A stretch of DNA of 64,000 bases from Streptomyces sp. NBC_00654 (GTDB lineage: Bacteria > Actinomycetota > Actinomycetes > Streptomycetales > Streptomycetaceae), in assembly GCF_026341775.1 (NCBI RefSeq), contig NZ_JAPEOB010000001.1, positions 1,116,001 to 1,180,000 of the forward strand, written 5' to 3'. A program made the position numbers and the translations under genes. Shown here piece after piece: positions 33,376-42,380 of the stretch (positions within the stretch are counted from its first letter, which is position 1; every line of letters starts with the position of its first letter). The notes beneath the pieces were generated by a model. That model was not told where the DNA came from. It saw only the letters and a list, made by a program, of their open reading frames with translations, and searched no databases.

Positions 33376-33393
33376 CCCCTCAGCGTTGTTCCA

Positions 33394-33428
33394 CGGCCCT
33401 GCCGGTCGATCACCGACCGGCAGGGCCG
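33394..33428 (+). terminator. Strong intrinsic terminator after propeller gene B
   Basis: CGGCCCTGCCGGTCG pairs perfectly with CGACCGGCAGGGCCG across a short loop (ATCAC region), followed by ATCGTTTTCC. A 15-bp stem plus T-run, 19 bases past the stop. Confidence 0.88.
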
Positions 33429-33595
33429 ATCGTTTTCCGCCCGCCAAGTAGCCCTGAATCAAGCAGAATTCGGCAATCCGGGGGGCTTATGGCGGGTAAG
33501 GCGCACGTGGCGTCGAACAAGCGTGTAGCTTGCCGGGTCAGGCGGCCGGGGGCACGGAATCCGGTGCACACAGGGGTACTTGGGGGCGTGTTTCG

Positions 33596-34300
33596 ATGGG
33601 CGTGCGGCTCATGGTGGTCGACGATCACCGACTGCTCGCCGAGGCACTGGCCTCGGCGCTGAAACTGCGCGGGCACCGGGTCCTCGCGGCGGCCGCGCCG
33701 ACGTCGGGGTCAGCGGAACTGGTGGTCAGCAGGGCGCCGGAGGTCTGCCTCTTCGGCACGGCGTCCCCCGCCGAACCGGGGGCCTTCGACCCGATCGTAC
33801 GGATCGGTCAGGAACGCCCGCAGGTGGCGGTGGTGGTGCTCGGCCCGGTGCCGAGCCCGCGCGGGATCGCGGCGGCCTTCGCGGCCGGGGCCGCCGGATA
33901 CGTACGGCACGACGAGCGGATCGAGGGCGTGGAACGGGCCATGATCAAGGCCCGTGCCGGAGAGACGGCGATCGCTCCGCAGTTGCTCCGGGGTGCCTTC
34001 GCCGAGCTGCTCAACCCGGCGGTCCAGCCCGACGACGAGGGCCGACGGCTGCTCCTGATGCTCACCCCGCGCGAGGCCGAGGTGCTGGTGAGGGTCGCCG
34101 AGGGCGAGGACACCCGGCTGATCGCGGCCGGGATGGGCATCGCGCCCAGCACCGCGCGTACGCATGTGCAGCGGGTGCTGATGAAGCTGGGGGTGGGCTC
34201 ACGGCTGGAGGCCGCGGCCCTCGCGGCCCGTACCGGACTGCTGGACCGGGCGTCCACGGGGGCGGTGCGGGGACCCGACGCCCTCGGCCGGGACGAGTGA
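33596..34300 (+). CDS. LuxR-type response regulator with degenerate receiver
   Basis: A 234-residue protein starting MGVRLMVVDDHRLLAEALAS. The receiver fold is recognisable (VDDH acidic pocket), but the phosphoacceptor strand reads VCLFGTASP, with Gly at the position of the usual Asp, and the conserved Lys is replaced in AAGYVRHDERI. It therefore cannot be phosphorylated normally. The C-terminal LuxR/NarL helix-turn-helix is intact: LTPREAEVLVRVAEGEDTR then GIAPSTARTHVQRVLMKLG. No cognate kinase is adjacent. It resembles the response regulator at 38648 and may be ligand-controlled. Confidence 0.88.
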   Translation: MGVRLMVVDDHRLLAEALASALKLRGHRVLAAAAPTSGSAELVVSRAPEVCLFGTASPAEPGAFDPIVRIGQERPQVAVVVLGPVPSPRGIAAAFAAGAAGYVRHDERIEGVERAMIKARAGETAIAPQLLRGAFAELLNPAVQPDDEGRRLLLMLTPREAEVLVRVAEGEDTRLIAAGMGIAPSTARTHVQRVLMKLGVGSRLEAAALAARTGLLDRASTGAVRGPDALGRDE

Positions 34301-34587
34301 CGCCGGGCCGGCACAGAGGTTGACGCTTGGCACGGGCGGCGAGGCCGATGCCGGGAACGACGGCGAAGCAGATCGTCGGGATCGTGCAGTCGAGCCCGTT
34401 CGTGGGGAGACGGAGCCCTTCGGCCAGTGCCTGCTGGGGAGGCATGCGGCGGGGGTTCTCGCTTCGTTGGGCGCATGTGAACGCGACGGGACCTACGCCG
34501 ATGCGTTCCGCGAACGAGCCATCCGAACGGTGTTCTTTGTTCGGTCATGAGCGAGCGTGGCGCTATGTACGGGTGTGTGCCGATCGG

Positions 34588-34601
34588 GCGAAGCGCTTCG
34601 C
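34588..34601. promoter_or_regulatory. Perfect 14-bp palindrome, possible LacI/GalR-type operator
   Basis: GCGAAGCGCTTCGC is a perfect palindrome with a central CG step, as in LacI/GalR-family operators. It lies 116 bases upstream of galT and about 60 bases upstream of the putative -35 box. Confidence 0.45.
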
Positions 34602-34660
34602 GTGGCCGGGGCGCGGTTCGCGTCCCGGGGTGTGCAGATGCGGGACGGGCGGCTGGACCA

Positions 34661-34690
34661 TTGACGGAGGTGTTGGGTCGTGATTAGTTA
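34661..34690 (+). promoter_or_regulatory. Possible galT promoter
   Basis: TTGACG at 34661-34666 and TAGTTA at 34685-34690, spaced 18 bp: a plausible vegetative-type promoter. A ribosome site TTTGGAGG follows at 34703-34710. Confidence 0.4.
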
Positions 34691-34716
34691 TGTGCGGTTA
34701 TGTTTGGAGGAACCTG

Positions 34717-35760
34717 GTGAAGAAGACGGTTACGCCCCTCGCCGACGGCCGTGAACTGATCTATTACGACGCCGCGGACGACACCGTCCGCGACGCTGTC
34801 GACCGACGCCCCCTGGCCCCGGTCTCGACCTCGTCGCAGATCCGCCACGATCCGCTCCTCGGCGACTCGGTGGCCATCGCCTCGCACCGGCAGGGGCGTA
34901 CGTACCACCCGCCGGCCGACGAGTGCCCGCTCTGCCCGTCGAGGGACGGGCGGCTCAGCGAGATCCCCGACGACCACTACGACGTCGCCGTCTTCGAGAA
35001 CCGTTTCCCCTCCCTCGCCGGGGACTCCGGCCGCTGCGAGGTCGTCTGCTTCACCTCCGACCACCACGCGTCCTTCGCCGACCTCACCGAGGACCGCGCC
35101 GCCCTGGTCCTCGACGCCTGGACCGACCGCACCGCCGAACTCGCCGGACTGGACGAGGTCACCCAGGTCTTCTGCTTCGAGAACCGCGGGGCCGAGATCG
35201 GTGTGACCCTCGGCCACCCGCACGGCCAGATCTACGGCTACCCCTTCGTCACCCCGCGCACCGAACTGATGATGCGCTCGGCCCGCCGGCACCGCGAGGA
35301 GACCGGGCGCAACCTCTTCGACGACGTCGTGTCCCGCGAGGAGGCGGACGGCTCACGCGTCGTCCTCAGCGGCGAGCACTGGGTCGCCTTCGTGCCGTAC
35401 GCCGCGCACTGGCCCTACGAGGTCCACCTCCACCCCCGCCGCCGCGTCCCCGACCTGCGGGAACTGGACGAGGGCGCGCGGACGGAGTTTCCACAGATCT
35501 ATCTGGAACTCTTGAAGCGGTTCGACCGGATCTTCGGCCCCGGTGAACCGCCGACCCCGTACATCTCCGCCTGGCACCAGGCACCGTTCGGGGTGCCGGG
35601 CCGGGAGGACTTCGGGCTCCATCTGGAGCTTTTCACCATTCGACGTACCTCCGGCAAGCTGAAGTTCCTCGCGGGTTCCGAGTCCGGCATGAGTGTGTTC
35701 ATCAACGATGTGCCGCCGGAAGCCGCGGCCCAGCGACTGCGAGAGGTAGCGAGCGAATGA
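34717..35760 (+). CDS. galT: Galactose-1-phosphate uridylyltransferase
   Basis: A 347-residue Leloir-pathway enzyme exchanging UMP between UDP-glucose and galactose-1-phosphate. The active-site H-P-H (residues 167-169, in [13 protein letters not shown]) and the zinc pair C70-P-L-C73 are present, as are NRFPSLAGD and the second-half VHLHPRR. The GTG at 34717 has a GGAGG site seven bases upstream; longer frames lack one. First gene of galT-galE-galK; its stop overlaps the galE start (ATGA). Confidence 0.95.
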   Translation: MKKTVTPLADGRELIYYDAADDTVRDAVDRRPLAPVSTSSQIRHDPLLGDSVAIASHRQGRTYHPPADECPLCPSRDGRLSEIPDDHYDVAVFENRFPSLAGDSGRCEVVCFTSDHHASFADLTEDRAALVLDAWTDRTAELAGLDEVTQVFCFENRGAEIGVTLGHPHGQIYGYPFVTPRTELMMRSARRHREETGRNLFDDVVSREEADGSRVVLSGEHWVAFVPYAAHWPYEVHLHPRRRVPDLRELDEGARTEFPQIYLELLKRFDRIFGPGEPPTPYISAWHQAPFGVPGREDFGLHLELFTIRRTSGKLKFLAGSESGMSVFINDVPPEAAAQRLREVASE

Positions 35761-36737
35761 GCAACCCCCGGAAGAAGTACCTGGTGACCGGCGGCGCGGG
35801 ATACGTCGGCAGCGTGGTCGCCGCGCATCTGCTGGAGGCCGGGCACGAGGTGACCGTCCTCGACGACCTGTCCACCGGGTTCCGGGAGGGCGTCCCCGCC
35901 GGGGCCGAGTTCATCGAGGGCCGGGTCCAGGACGCGGCCCGCTGGCTGCACCCCGGCTACGACGGGGTGCTGCACTTCGCCGCGTACTCCCAGGTCGGCG
36001 AGTCCGTCGCCGACCCCGCGAAGTACTGGGTGAACAACGTCGGCGGCACCATGGACCTGCTCGCCGCGATGCGCGACGCCGGGGTGCGCACCCTGGTCTT
36101 CTCCTCGACCGCGGCCACCTACGGCGAACCGGTCTCCAGCCCCATCGCGGAGTCCGACCCGACCGCGCCGACCAGCCCGTACGGTGCCTCCAAGCTCGCC
36201 GTCGACCACATGATCACCGGCGAGGCGGTAGCGCACGGCCTGGCAGCCGTCTCGCTGCGCTACTTCAACGTGGCCGGAGCGTACGGCGGTTACGGGGAGC
36301 GCCACGCGCCCGAGACGCATCTGATCCCGCTCGTCCTCCAGGTCGCCCTCGGGCAGCGCGAGTCGATCTCCGTCTACGGCGAGGACTACCCGACCCCGGA
36401 CGGCACCTGCGTCCGCGACTACATCCATGTCGCCGACCTCGCCGAGGCCCATCTGCTGGCACTCGACGCGGCCGTCTCCGGCGAGCACCTGATCTGCAAC
36501 CTCGGCAACGGCAACGGCTTCTCCGTACGCGAGGTCGTCGAGACCGTCCGGCAGGTCACCGGCCACCCCGTCCCCGAGACCGCCGCCCCGCGCCGGGCCG
36601 GCGACCCGGCCGTGCTGGTCGCCTCCGCCGACACCGCCAGGAAGCGCCTCGGCTGGCAGCCGTCCCGCTCCGGCCTGGCCGGAATCATCGCCGATGCCTG
36701 GGCGTTCGCCCGCCGAGAGGAGCCCACCGCCCCATGA
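35757..36737 (+). CDS. galE: UDP-glucose 4-epimerase
   Basis: A 326-residue extended short-chain dehydrogenase. The NAD loop is T-G-G-A-G-Y-V-G-S (residues 11-19), the catalytic Y142-G-A-S-K146, and the Ser/Thr of [23 protein letters not shown] and [17 protein letters not shown] are typical GalE segments. Converts UDP-galactose to UDP-glucose. Coupled on both sides by ATGA overlaps. In S. lividans an internal promoter ahead of galE serves constitutive expression. Confidence 0.95.
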   Translation: MSNPRKKYLVTGGAGYVGSVVAAHLLEAGHEVTVLDDLSTGFREGVPAGAEFIEGRVQDAARWLHPGYDGVLHFAAYSQVGESVADPAKYWVNNVGGTMDLLAAMRDAGVRTLVFSSTAATYGEPVSSPIAESDPTAPTSPYGASKLAVDHMITGEAVAHGLAAVSLRYFNVAGAYGGYGERHAPETHLIPLVLQVALGQRESISVYGEDYPTPDGTCVRDYIHVADLAEAHLLALDAAVSGEHLICNLGNGNGFSVREVVETVRQVTGHPVPETAAPRRAGDPAVLVASADTARKRLGWQPSRSGLAGIIADAWAFARREEPTAP

Positions 36738-37981
36738 CCGATGACACCACCGATGCCACCGATGTCATGACCGATGCCACCACCCGTGCCGCTTCCGGCA
36801 CGGCGGCGCGGAACGCCGAGTCGGCCGCCTCCTTCACCGCCCTGTACGGGACCGAGCCCGAGGGGATCTGGGCCGCGCCCGGACGGGTGAACCTGATCGG
36901 TGAGTACACCGACTTCAACGACGGCTTCGTGATGCCGCTCGCCCTCCCGCACACGGCACGCGCGGCCGTCGCCCGGCGCACCGACGGCGTGCTCCGGCTG
37001 CACTCCACCGACATGCCCGGCGGCGTCGTCCAGCTCCGTGTCGACGAGCTGGCCCCGCACGCGGGCCACGGCTGGGCCGCCTACCCGGCCGGAGTCGTCT
37101 GGGCGCTGCGCGAGGCGGGCCACCGGGTCACCGGCGCGGACATCCAGCTGACCTCCACGGTCCCCACCGGGGCCGGGCTCTCCTCGTCCGCCGCCCTCGA
37201 AGTCGTCACGGCGCTCGCCCTGAACGCTCTCTTCGGGCTGGGTCTGACCGCCTCCGAGCTCGCGGTGCTCGGCCAGCGCGCCGAGAACGCGTTCGTCGGC
37301 GTGCCCTGCGGCGTCATGGACCAGATGGCCTCGGCCTGCTGCACCGAGGGGCACCTCCTGTACCTGGACACCCGTGACCTCGGCAGCCGCCAGGTTCCCT
37401 TCGACCTGGCCGCCCAGGGGCTGACGCTCCTGGTCGTCGACACCCGGGTCAAGCACGCCCTCGGCGACGGCGCCTACGCCGAGCGCCGGGCGGGCTGCGA
37501 GGAGGGCGCCCGGATCCTCGGCATACCGGCGCTGCGGGACCTCCCGTACGACGGTCTCGACGCGGCACTGGAGAAGCTGGCGGCGGCCGGGGCGGACGAG
37601 TCCGTCCTGCGTTTCGTACGCCATGTGGTCAGTGACAACCAGCGCGTCGAGCAGGTCATCGCGCTGCTCGACGCGGGGGACGCACCGGCCGTCGGCCCGG
37701 TCCTCACCGCGGGCCATGTCTCGCTCCGGGACGACCTGCGGGTCTCCTGCCCGGAGCTGGACCTGGCGGTCTCGGCGGCGAACGGGGCCGGGGCGCTCGG
37801 GGCCCGGATGACCGGCGGCGGTTTCGGCGGCTCGGCGATCGTGCTGGTGGACGTGGCGGCCGCGGCCGCGGTCACCGAATCCGTTCTGGAGGCGTTCGCC
37901 TCGGCCGGCTACGCGGCGCCCGGGGTGTTCACCGCCGTGCCGTCGGCGGGTGCCCGCCGTCTCGCCCCAGCCGCTTGGTGA
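36734..37981 (+). CDS. galK: Galactokinase
   Basis: A 415-residue GHMP kinase. Galactokinase signature [19 protein letters not shown] near residue 55, the ATP loop [27 protein letters not shown] with the catalytic Asp, and [14 protein letters not shown]. The first 20-30 residues are a Thr/Asp-rich repeat ([16 protein letters not shown]) not found in typical galactokinases, so translation might begin later. The 3' end overlaps the convergent acetyltransferase gene by 53 bases. Confidence 0.95.
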   Translation: MTDDTTDATDVMTDATTRAASGTAARNAESAASFTALYGTEPEGIWAAPGRVNLIGEYTDFNDGFVMPLALPHTARAAVARRTDGVLRLHSTDMPGGVVQLRVDELAPHAGHGWAAYPAGVVWALREAGHRVTGADIQLTSTVPTGAGLSSSAALEVVTALALNALFGLGLTASELAVLGQRAENAFVGVPCGVMDQMASACCTEGHLLYLDTRDLGSRQVPFDLAAQGLTLLVVDTRVKHALGDGAYAERRAGCEEGARILGIPALRDLPYDGLDAALEKLAAAGADESVLRFVRHVVSDNQRVEQVIALLDAGDAPAVGPVLTAGHVSLRDDLRVSCPELDLAVSAANGAGALGARMTGGGFGGSAIVLVDVAAAAAVTESVLEAFASAGYAAPGVFTAVPSAGARRLAPAAW

Positions 37982-38405
37982 GGACGAACTCGGTGACTCC
38001 GGGCGGGTAGTTGTCCACCCGCCCGGCCTCCTCGTACCCGTGGCTCCGGTAGAAGCCGGGGGCCTGGAAGTCCCAGGTCTCCACCCGGGAAGCGGTGCAG
38101 TCCCGCTCCGTGCGGGCCACCCGTTCGGCCTCGGTGAGCAACAGCGAGCCGAGGCCGAGGCCGCGATGGGTCGCCTCGACCCAGAGCAGTTCCACATGGA
38201 GCCAGTACGCCCAGGTCCGCCCGGTCAGGCCGCCGACGATCCCGCCCTGTTCGTCCAGCGCCCATACCTCCAGCGGGACTTCGTGCTCGGCGGGGGTGGT
38301 GAGCAGCGCCCGCAGCTCCGGTGAGGCGGCTCTGTTGTCGTCCCGCAGCCGTCCGTTCAGCAGGCTGCGTCGTTCTCTGTCCACTTCTGTCTCAAGACGG
38401 AACAT
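37929..38405 (-). CDS. GNAT-family acetyltransferase
   Basis: A 158-residue protein beginning MFRLETEVDRERRSLLNGRL. The acetyl-CoA site reads LLWVEATHRGLGLGSLLLTE, followed by ETWDFQAPGFYRSHGYEEAG, as in small GNAT enzymes that act on amines or proteins. It is convergent with galK and shares its last 53 bases with the galK 3' end on the opposite strand. Common neighbour of galK in Streptomyces. Substrate unknown. Confidence 0.88.
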   Translation of the reverse strand: MFRLETEVDRERRSLLNGRLRDDNRAASPELRALLTTPAEHEVPLEVWALDEQGGIVGGLTGRTWAYWLHVELLWVEATHRGLGLGSLLLTEAERVARTERDCTASRVETWDFQAPGFYRSHGYEEAGRVDNYPPGVTEFVLTKRLGRDGGHPPTARR

Positions 38406-38647
38406 GCAGCACACCCTAAACACCTTGGGCAACCAGTTCCGCGAATTTGCTTCCCCTGTCGGCCCCCGCCCGTACGCTGATCCCAGCACCGGTGGGGGCC
38501 GGTGCCGATTCAGGGGGCGAGACAGTCGGGTACGACGCCCGGGGCAGGGTTCCAGTCGGCGCACGGCGGCGGCCGTGGGGCCGAGGAACATCCCGATGCT
38601 CCGGGTGTCGTACCCGTACCGGTCCGTCCCCGCCGAAGGGGATGTCT

Positions 38648-39439
38648 GTGGCTCGAATCCGGGTTCTCGTGGTCGACGATCACCGCATCTTCGCCGAGTC
38701 GCTCGCCGCGGCCCTCGCGGCCGAGCCGGACGTCGACGGGGCGGCGGCGGGCAGCGGTCCCGCCGCGCTGCGCTGTCTGGAGCGTGCGGCGGCCGAAGGG
38801 CACTGCTACGACGTCATGCTGATCGACGCCGAACTGGGCGCCCTGGCCGCGGGCGTCGCCCGTGCCGTCCCCGTCCCGCAGCAGGGGGACGGGCGTCCGG
38901 TGGACGGCATCTCGCTGGTGGCCGGGGTCCGTTCGGACCGGCCCGCGGTGCGTACGGTGGTGCTCGCCGAGCGGGACGACCCGCGCCGGGCCGCGCGGGC
39001 GCTCCAGGCCGGGGCCTCCGGCTGGGTGGCCAAGGACAGCTCGCTCCAGCGGCTCCTCGCGGTGATACGGGGCGTGCTGCGCGACGAGACACATCTGCCG
39101 CCCGCCCTGCTCACGGGCGTCCTGCGGGAGTTGACCGCGGCCCGCAAGCACCGCACCGAGAGCGAACGGCTGGTGGAGTCGCTGACGCCGCGCGAGCGCG
39201 AGGTGCTGCGCTGCATGGTGGCGGGGCTGGGCCGCAAGGCGGTGGCCGAGCGGCTCTTCCTGTCCCCGCACACGGTGCGTACGCATATGCAGAACGTGCT
39301 GGGCAAGCTGGGCGTGCACTCGACGCTGGCCGCGGTGGCGCTGGCCAGGAGGGCGGGGGTGGGCCCCGCCGAGCTGAACGGTGACGTGGTGGAGCTGGCC
39401 GGGCACGCCGCCGGACTGAACGGGCACGTGGCGGGCTGA
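38648..39439 (+). CDS. LuxR/NarL-type response regulator
   Basis: A 263-residue protein from a GTG at 38648 after an AAGGGGA site. Receiver motifs are present: VDDH at 9-12, phosphoacceptor D60 (VMLIDAEL) and Lys in GWVAKDSS; the receiver carries an insertion of about 15 residues (VPVPQQGDGRPVDG). The C-terminal HTH is standard: LTPREREVLRCMVAGLGRKA then LFLSPHTVRTHMQNVLGKLG. No histidine kinase adjoins it. It is a relative of the degenerate regulator at 33596. The last 20 residues contain a repeated AGLNGHVAG-type tail. Confidence 0.92.
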   Translation: MARIRVLVVDDHRIFAESLAAALAAEPDVDGAAAGSGPAALRCLERAAAEGHCYDVMLIDAELGALAAGVARAVPVPQQGDGRPVDGISLVAGVRSDRPAVRTVVLAERDDPRRAARALQAGASGWVAKDSSLQRLLAVIRGVLRDETHLPPALLTGVLRELTAARKHRTESERLVESLTPREREVLRCMVAGLGRKAVAERLFLSPHTVRTHMQNVLGKLGVHSTLAAVALARRAGVGPAELNGDVVELAGHAAGLNGHVAG

Positions 39440-39504
39440 TCGGGTACGTGGCGGGCCGGGCGGGCACGTCGCGGGCCGGGCGGGAACGGTCCCGGTTCCG
39501 GCCC

Positions 39505-40002
39505 TCAGGTCGGGACGTTGTCGAACGGTGCGGTCAACTGGCGCAGCAGACCGGCCAGTTCGGCCCGCTGGTGGCGGGACAGCTCACCGAGGATGGCGCG
39601 CTCCTGGGCGAGCAGACCGGCCAGCGACTGGTCGGCCTTGTCGCGGCCCTCGGCGGTCAGCCGGACGAGCACGCCCCGGCGGTCGCTCGGGTCGGGCAGC
39701 CGCTCGACGAGGTTCTTCTTGGTCAGCCGGTCGATGCGGTTGGTCATCGTGCCGGAGGTGACCAGGGTCTGGGTCAGCAACTGGCCGGGTGAGAGCTGAT
39801 ACGGGTCGCCCGCGCGGCGCAGCGACGTCAGCACGTCGAACTCCCACGGCTCCAGATGATGCTCGGAGAAGGCGATCCGGCGGGCCCGGTCGAGGTGGCG
39901 GGCCAGGCGGGAGACGCGGCTGAGCACCTCGAGCGGTTCCACGTCGAGGTCGGGGCGCTCGCGGCGCCATGCAGCGACCAGTCGGTCGACCTCGTCCTCC
40001 AT
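39505..40002 (-). CDS. MarR-family transcriptional regulator
   Basis: A 165-residue winged-helix protein. The recognition region reads LLTQTLVTSGTMTNRIDRLT followed by the wing LVERLPDPSDRRGVLVRLTA, the classical MarR DxRxxxV signature. No redox Cys pair of OhrR type. Palindromes lie at 40037-40066 between this gene and the divergent tam gene, so it probably represses itself and perhaps tam. Confidence 0.92.
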   Translation of the reverse strand: MEDEVDRLVAAWRRERPDLDVEPLEVLSRVSRLARHLDRARRIAFSEHHLEPWEFDVLTSLRRAGDPYQLSPGQLLTQTLVTSGTMTNRIDRLTKKNLVERLPDPSDRRGVLVRLTAEGRDKADQSLAGLLAQERAILGELSRHQRAELAGLLRQLTAPFDNVPT

Positions 40003-40036
40003 GTCGATCAGTGTAGAGGGTCTGTCGACATGAAGT

Positions 40037-40066
40037 CTCTTGAATTCGAGTGTCTTGACATCAAGA
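40037..40066. promoter_or_regulatory. Palindromes in the MarR/tam intergenic region
   Basis: TCTTGACATCAAGA at 40053-40066 (6-bp arms) and the nearby CTCTTGAATTCGAG at 40037-40050 form two AT-rich TTGA...TCAA half-site pairs, the size and type of operator expected for a MarR dimer. The start codons flank it at 40002 (minus) and 40090 (plus). Confidence 0.6.
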
Positions 40067-40089
40067 TAGTTGGATGCTGATGCTGTTCC

Positions 40090-40956
40090 ATGACCGATTC
40101 CGCCTCCTCGCCCGCCCCCACGCCCCCGCCCACTTCCGCACCCCCCACTTCAGCGCCCCTCGTTTCGCCCACCTGGGACCCGGGGCAGTACCTGCGCCAC
40201 GCGGACCACCGCACCCGCCCGTTCCGCGACCTGCTGGCCCGGATCGGGGACCTCCCCGGCCACCCGGCGCCCCGCATCGCCGACCTCGGCTGCGGCGCGG
40301 GCAATGTCACCGCGCTGCTGGCCGACCGCTGGCCGGAGGCCCGGATCACGGGCTACGACAACTCCCCGCAGATGCTGGAGGAGGCCGTCGCCCATACCCG
40401 CCCCCTCCTGGACTTCACCCGGGCCGACGCGGCGACGTGGACCCCCACGGAGACGTACGGCCTGATCGTCTCCAACGCCCTGCTCCAGTGGCTCCCCGGC
40501 CACTGGGGCCGCTTCCCGGTCTGGCTCGACGCCCTGGCCCCCGGCGGCACGTTCGCGTTCCAGGTCCCCGGCAACTTCACGGCCCCCAGCCACACACTGC
40601 TCGCCGCACTCCGTGAGTCCGACCGCTGGCGCCCCCTGCTGCACGGCGTGGGCGACCGCACGGCCGCCGTCCTCACCCCCGCCGACTACCTGACCCGGCT
40701 CCAGGACCTGGGCTGCGAGGCGGACGTCTGGGAGACCACCTACCTCCAGACCCTGCCCGGCGAGGACCCCGTCCTGGACTGGGTCAAGGGCACCGCCCTC
40801 CGCCCGGTCCTCACGGCGCTCGCCGGCGACCCCGGGGCCCGCGACGCCTTCCTCGCCGAATACCGCGACCTGCTCCACACCGCGTACCCGCCGGGCCCGC
40901 ACGGCACGGTCTTCCCGTTCCGCCGCATCTTCGCGGTCGCCCGCAAGCGGGGCTGA
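40090..40956 (+). CDS. tam: Trans-aconitate 2-methyltransferase
   Basis: A 288-residue SAM methyltransferase. After a Pro/Thr-rich start come WDPGQYLRHADHRTRPFRDL (typical Tam opening), SAM motif I IADLGCGAGNVTALLADRWP, and SNALLQWLPGHWGRF and GGTFAFQVPGNFTAPSH, which are specific to trans-aconitate methyltransferase. The enzyme methyl-esterifies trans-aconitate, a toxic by-product that inhibits aconitase. The annotated ATG sits 88 bases from the divergent marR start. Confidence 0.88.
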   Translation: MTDSASSPAPTPPPTSAPPTSAPLVSPTWDPGQYLRHADHRTRPFRDLLARIGDLPGHPAPRIADLGCGAGNVTALLADRWPEARITGYDNSPQMLEEAVAHTRPLLDFTRADAATWTPTETYGLIVSNALLQWLPGHWGRFPVWLDALAPGGTFAFQVPGNFTAPSHTLLAALRESDRWRPLLHGVGDRTAAVLTPADYLTRLQDLGCEADVWETTYLQTLPGEDPVLDWVKGTALRPVLTALAGDPGARDAFLAEYRDLLHTAYPPGPHGTVFPFRRIFAVARKRG

Positions 40957-40998
40957 CGGCCCTGCGGGCTGACGGCCCTGCGGGCTGTCGCGGGGACG

Positions 40999-41604
40999 TC
41001 AGAGCTCGTTCAGGGCGTCCAGCGTGATGTCGATGTCGATGGGGAACGGCACGCCGGTCTTGAGACGGTCGTGGTGGATCCCGGTCAGCGCGTACGCCTT
41101 CGTCACCGGGTCCAGCTCGTAGACCCGCACGACCGGGTGCTGGTCGGTGCCCGCCATCTCGACCAGCCAGAAGTTCGGGATGCCGGCCGCGGCGTACTTC
41201 TGCGGCTTGGCCTCACGGTCGCGCGCCTCGGAGTCGGGGGAGACCACTTCGACGGCGAGGAGGACATCGGAGGCGTTGTACGACGTCTGGTCCAGGCTCC
41301 CCGTCTCGGCTGCGGCGCGAATGACGGAGATATCGGGCTCGGGGCCGTTGCGCCGGTTGAGGACAACCGTCATCTCCCGGACGGCCTTCAGCTCGCGGGG
41401 GGCGCTGCCCCGCAGGCCGTACATCAGCAGGTCGATCATGCGGCTGTGGAAGATCCGCTGCGGACTCACAAAAACGAGGCTCCCGTCGATCAGCTCTGTG
41501 TGCGGCGGGAGATCGGGCAGCGTGAACAGATCGTCCACGGTGTAGCCGCCCTGGGGCGGCACCGGCCAGCGGGAACTGTGCGCGGCGGTCGACTCGGCGG
41601 TCAT
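40999..41604 (-). CDS. Uma2-family putative restriction-endonuclease-fold protein
   Basis: A 201-residue protein with the PD-(D/E)xK fold layout of the Uma2/DUF820 family: YTVDDLFTLPDLPPHTELIDGS, EPDISVIRAA (catalytic Asp), LLAVEVVSPDSEARDREAKP (E-x-V core) and YAAAGIPNFWLVE. The family is very abundant in Streptomyces and cyanobacteria; its biological role is unknown. The ATG at 41604 follows GGGAGGAACC. Stand-alone gene. Confidence 0.87.
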   Translation of the reverse strand: MTAESTAAHSSRWPVPPQGGYTVDDLFTLPDLPPHTELIDGSLVFVSPQRIFHSRMIDLLMYGLRGSAPRELKAVREMTVVLNRRNGPEPDISVIRAAAETGSLDQTSYNASDVLLAVEVVSPDSEARDREAKPQKYAAAGIPNFWLVEMAGTDQHPVVRVYELDPVTKAYALTGIHHDRLKTGVPFPIDIDITLDALNEL

Positions 41605-41693
41605 GGTTCCTCCCATGGACGGGATTCTTGGCCCTGTTGACCACAGTACGGGTGGGTTTCCCGCAGCGTCACCGCATCGGGTGACGCGTCGGC

Positions 41694-42380
41694 TCAGTTC
41701 TTGCGGTGGCCTATCAGGCGCGGCTTCGACTCCAGGTTCTCCAGGCCGTGCCAGGCCAGGTTCACCAGATGGGCGGCGACCTCCGCCTTCTTCGGCTTGC
41801 GGACGTCCAGCCACCACTGGCCGGTCAGTGCCACCATGCCCACCAGGGCCTGCGCGTACAGCGGGGCCAGCTTCGGTTCGAAGCCGCGGGCCTTGAACTC
41901 CAGCCCCAGGATGTCCTCGACCTGTGTGGCGATATCACTGATCAGGGACGCGAACGTGCCGGTCGACTGGGCGACGGGGGAGTCGCGGACCAGGATCCGG
42001 AAGCCGTCGGTGTACGTCTCGATGTAGTCGAGCAGCGCGAACGCCGCCTGTTCCAGCAGTTCGCGGGGATGGCCCGCCGTGAGGGCGCCCGTCACCATGT
42101 CCAGCAGCTGACGCATCTCGCGGTCGACCACGACGGCGTACAGGCCCTCCTTGCCGCCGAAGTGCTCGTACACGACCGGCTTGGAGACCCCGGCGCGGGC
42201 CGCGATCTCCTCCACCGACGTGCCTTCGAAACCCTTGTCGGCGAACAGGGTGCGGCCGATGTCCAGCAGCTGTTCGCGCCGCTCCTTGCCGGTCATCCGG
42301 ACCCGTCGGGTCCGGCGGGTGGGGGAGGGTCTGCTCTTCTCGCCGCTTGTGCTTCCGTCGGTCGCCACGTCGTCAATCAT
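41694..42380 (-). CDS. TetR-family regulator coupled to the desaturase
   Basis: A 228-residue regulator. The N-terminal 30 residues are Ser/Arg-rich; the HTH follows: REQLLDIGRTLFADKGFEGT, SVEEIAARAGVSKPVVYEHF, GGKEGLYAVVVDREM. The C-terminal ligand domain is helical. Its ATG overlaps the stop of the upstream desaturase gene (ATGA at 42377-42380), so the two are co-translated and it probably controls the desaturase operon in response to acyl chains, as for other desaturase-linked TetR proteins. Confidence 0.92.
   Translation of the reverse strand: MIDDVATDGSTSGEKSRPSPTRRTRRVRMTGKERREQLLDIGRTLFADKGFEGTSVEEIAARAGVSKPVVYEHFGGKEGLYAVVVDREMRQLLDMVTGALTAGHPRELLEQAAFALLDYIETYTDGFRILVRDSPVAQSTGTFASLISDIATQVEDILGLEFKARGFEPKLAPLYAQALVGMVALTGQWWLDVRKPKKAEVAAHLVNLAWHGLENLESKPRLIGHRKN

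Larger units (their letters stand above)
34301..34716. other. Upstream region of the gal operon (416 bp)
   Basis: No convincing gene. Contains the palindrome at 34588-34601 and a possible promoter at 34661-34690. Base composition is less biased than in the flanking genes. In S. coelicolor and relatives a sodium:solute symporter gene lies near here as I recall; no trace of it is seen. Confidence 0.5.

Noticed and set aside
34327..34683. A 118-codon frame upstream of galT
   Set aside because: Mixed composition, no ribosome site, no recognisable pattern, and it spans the palindrome and probable promoter.
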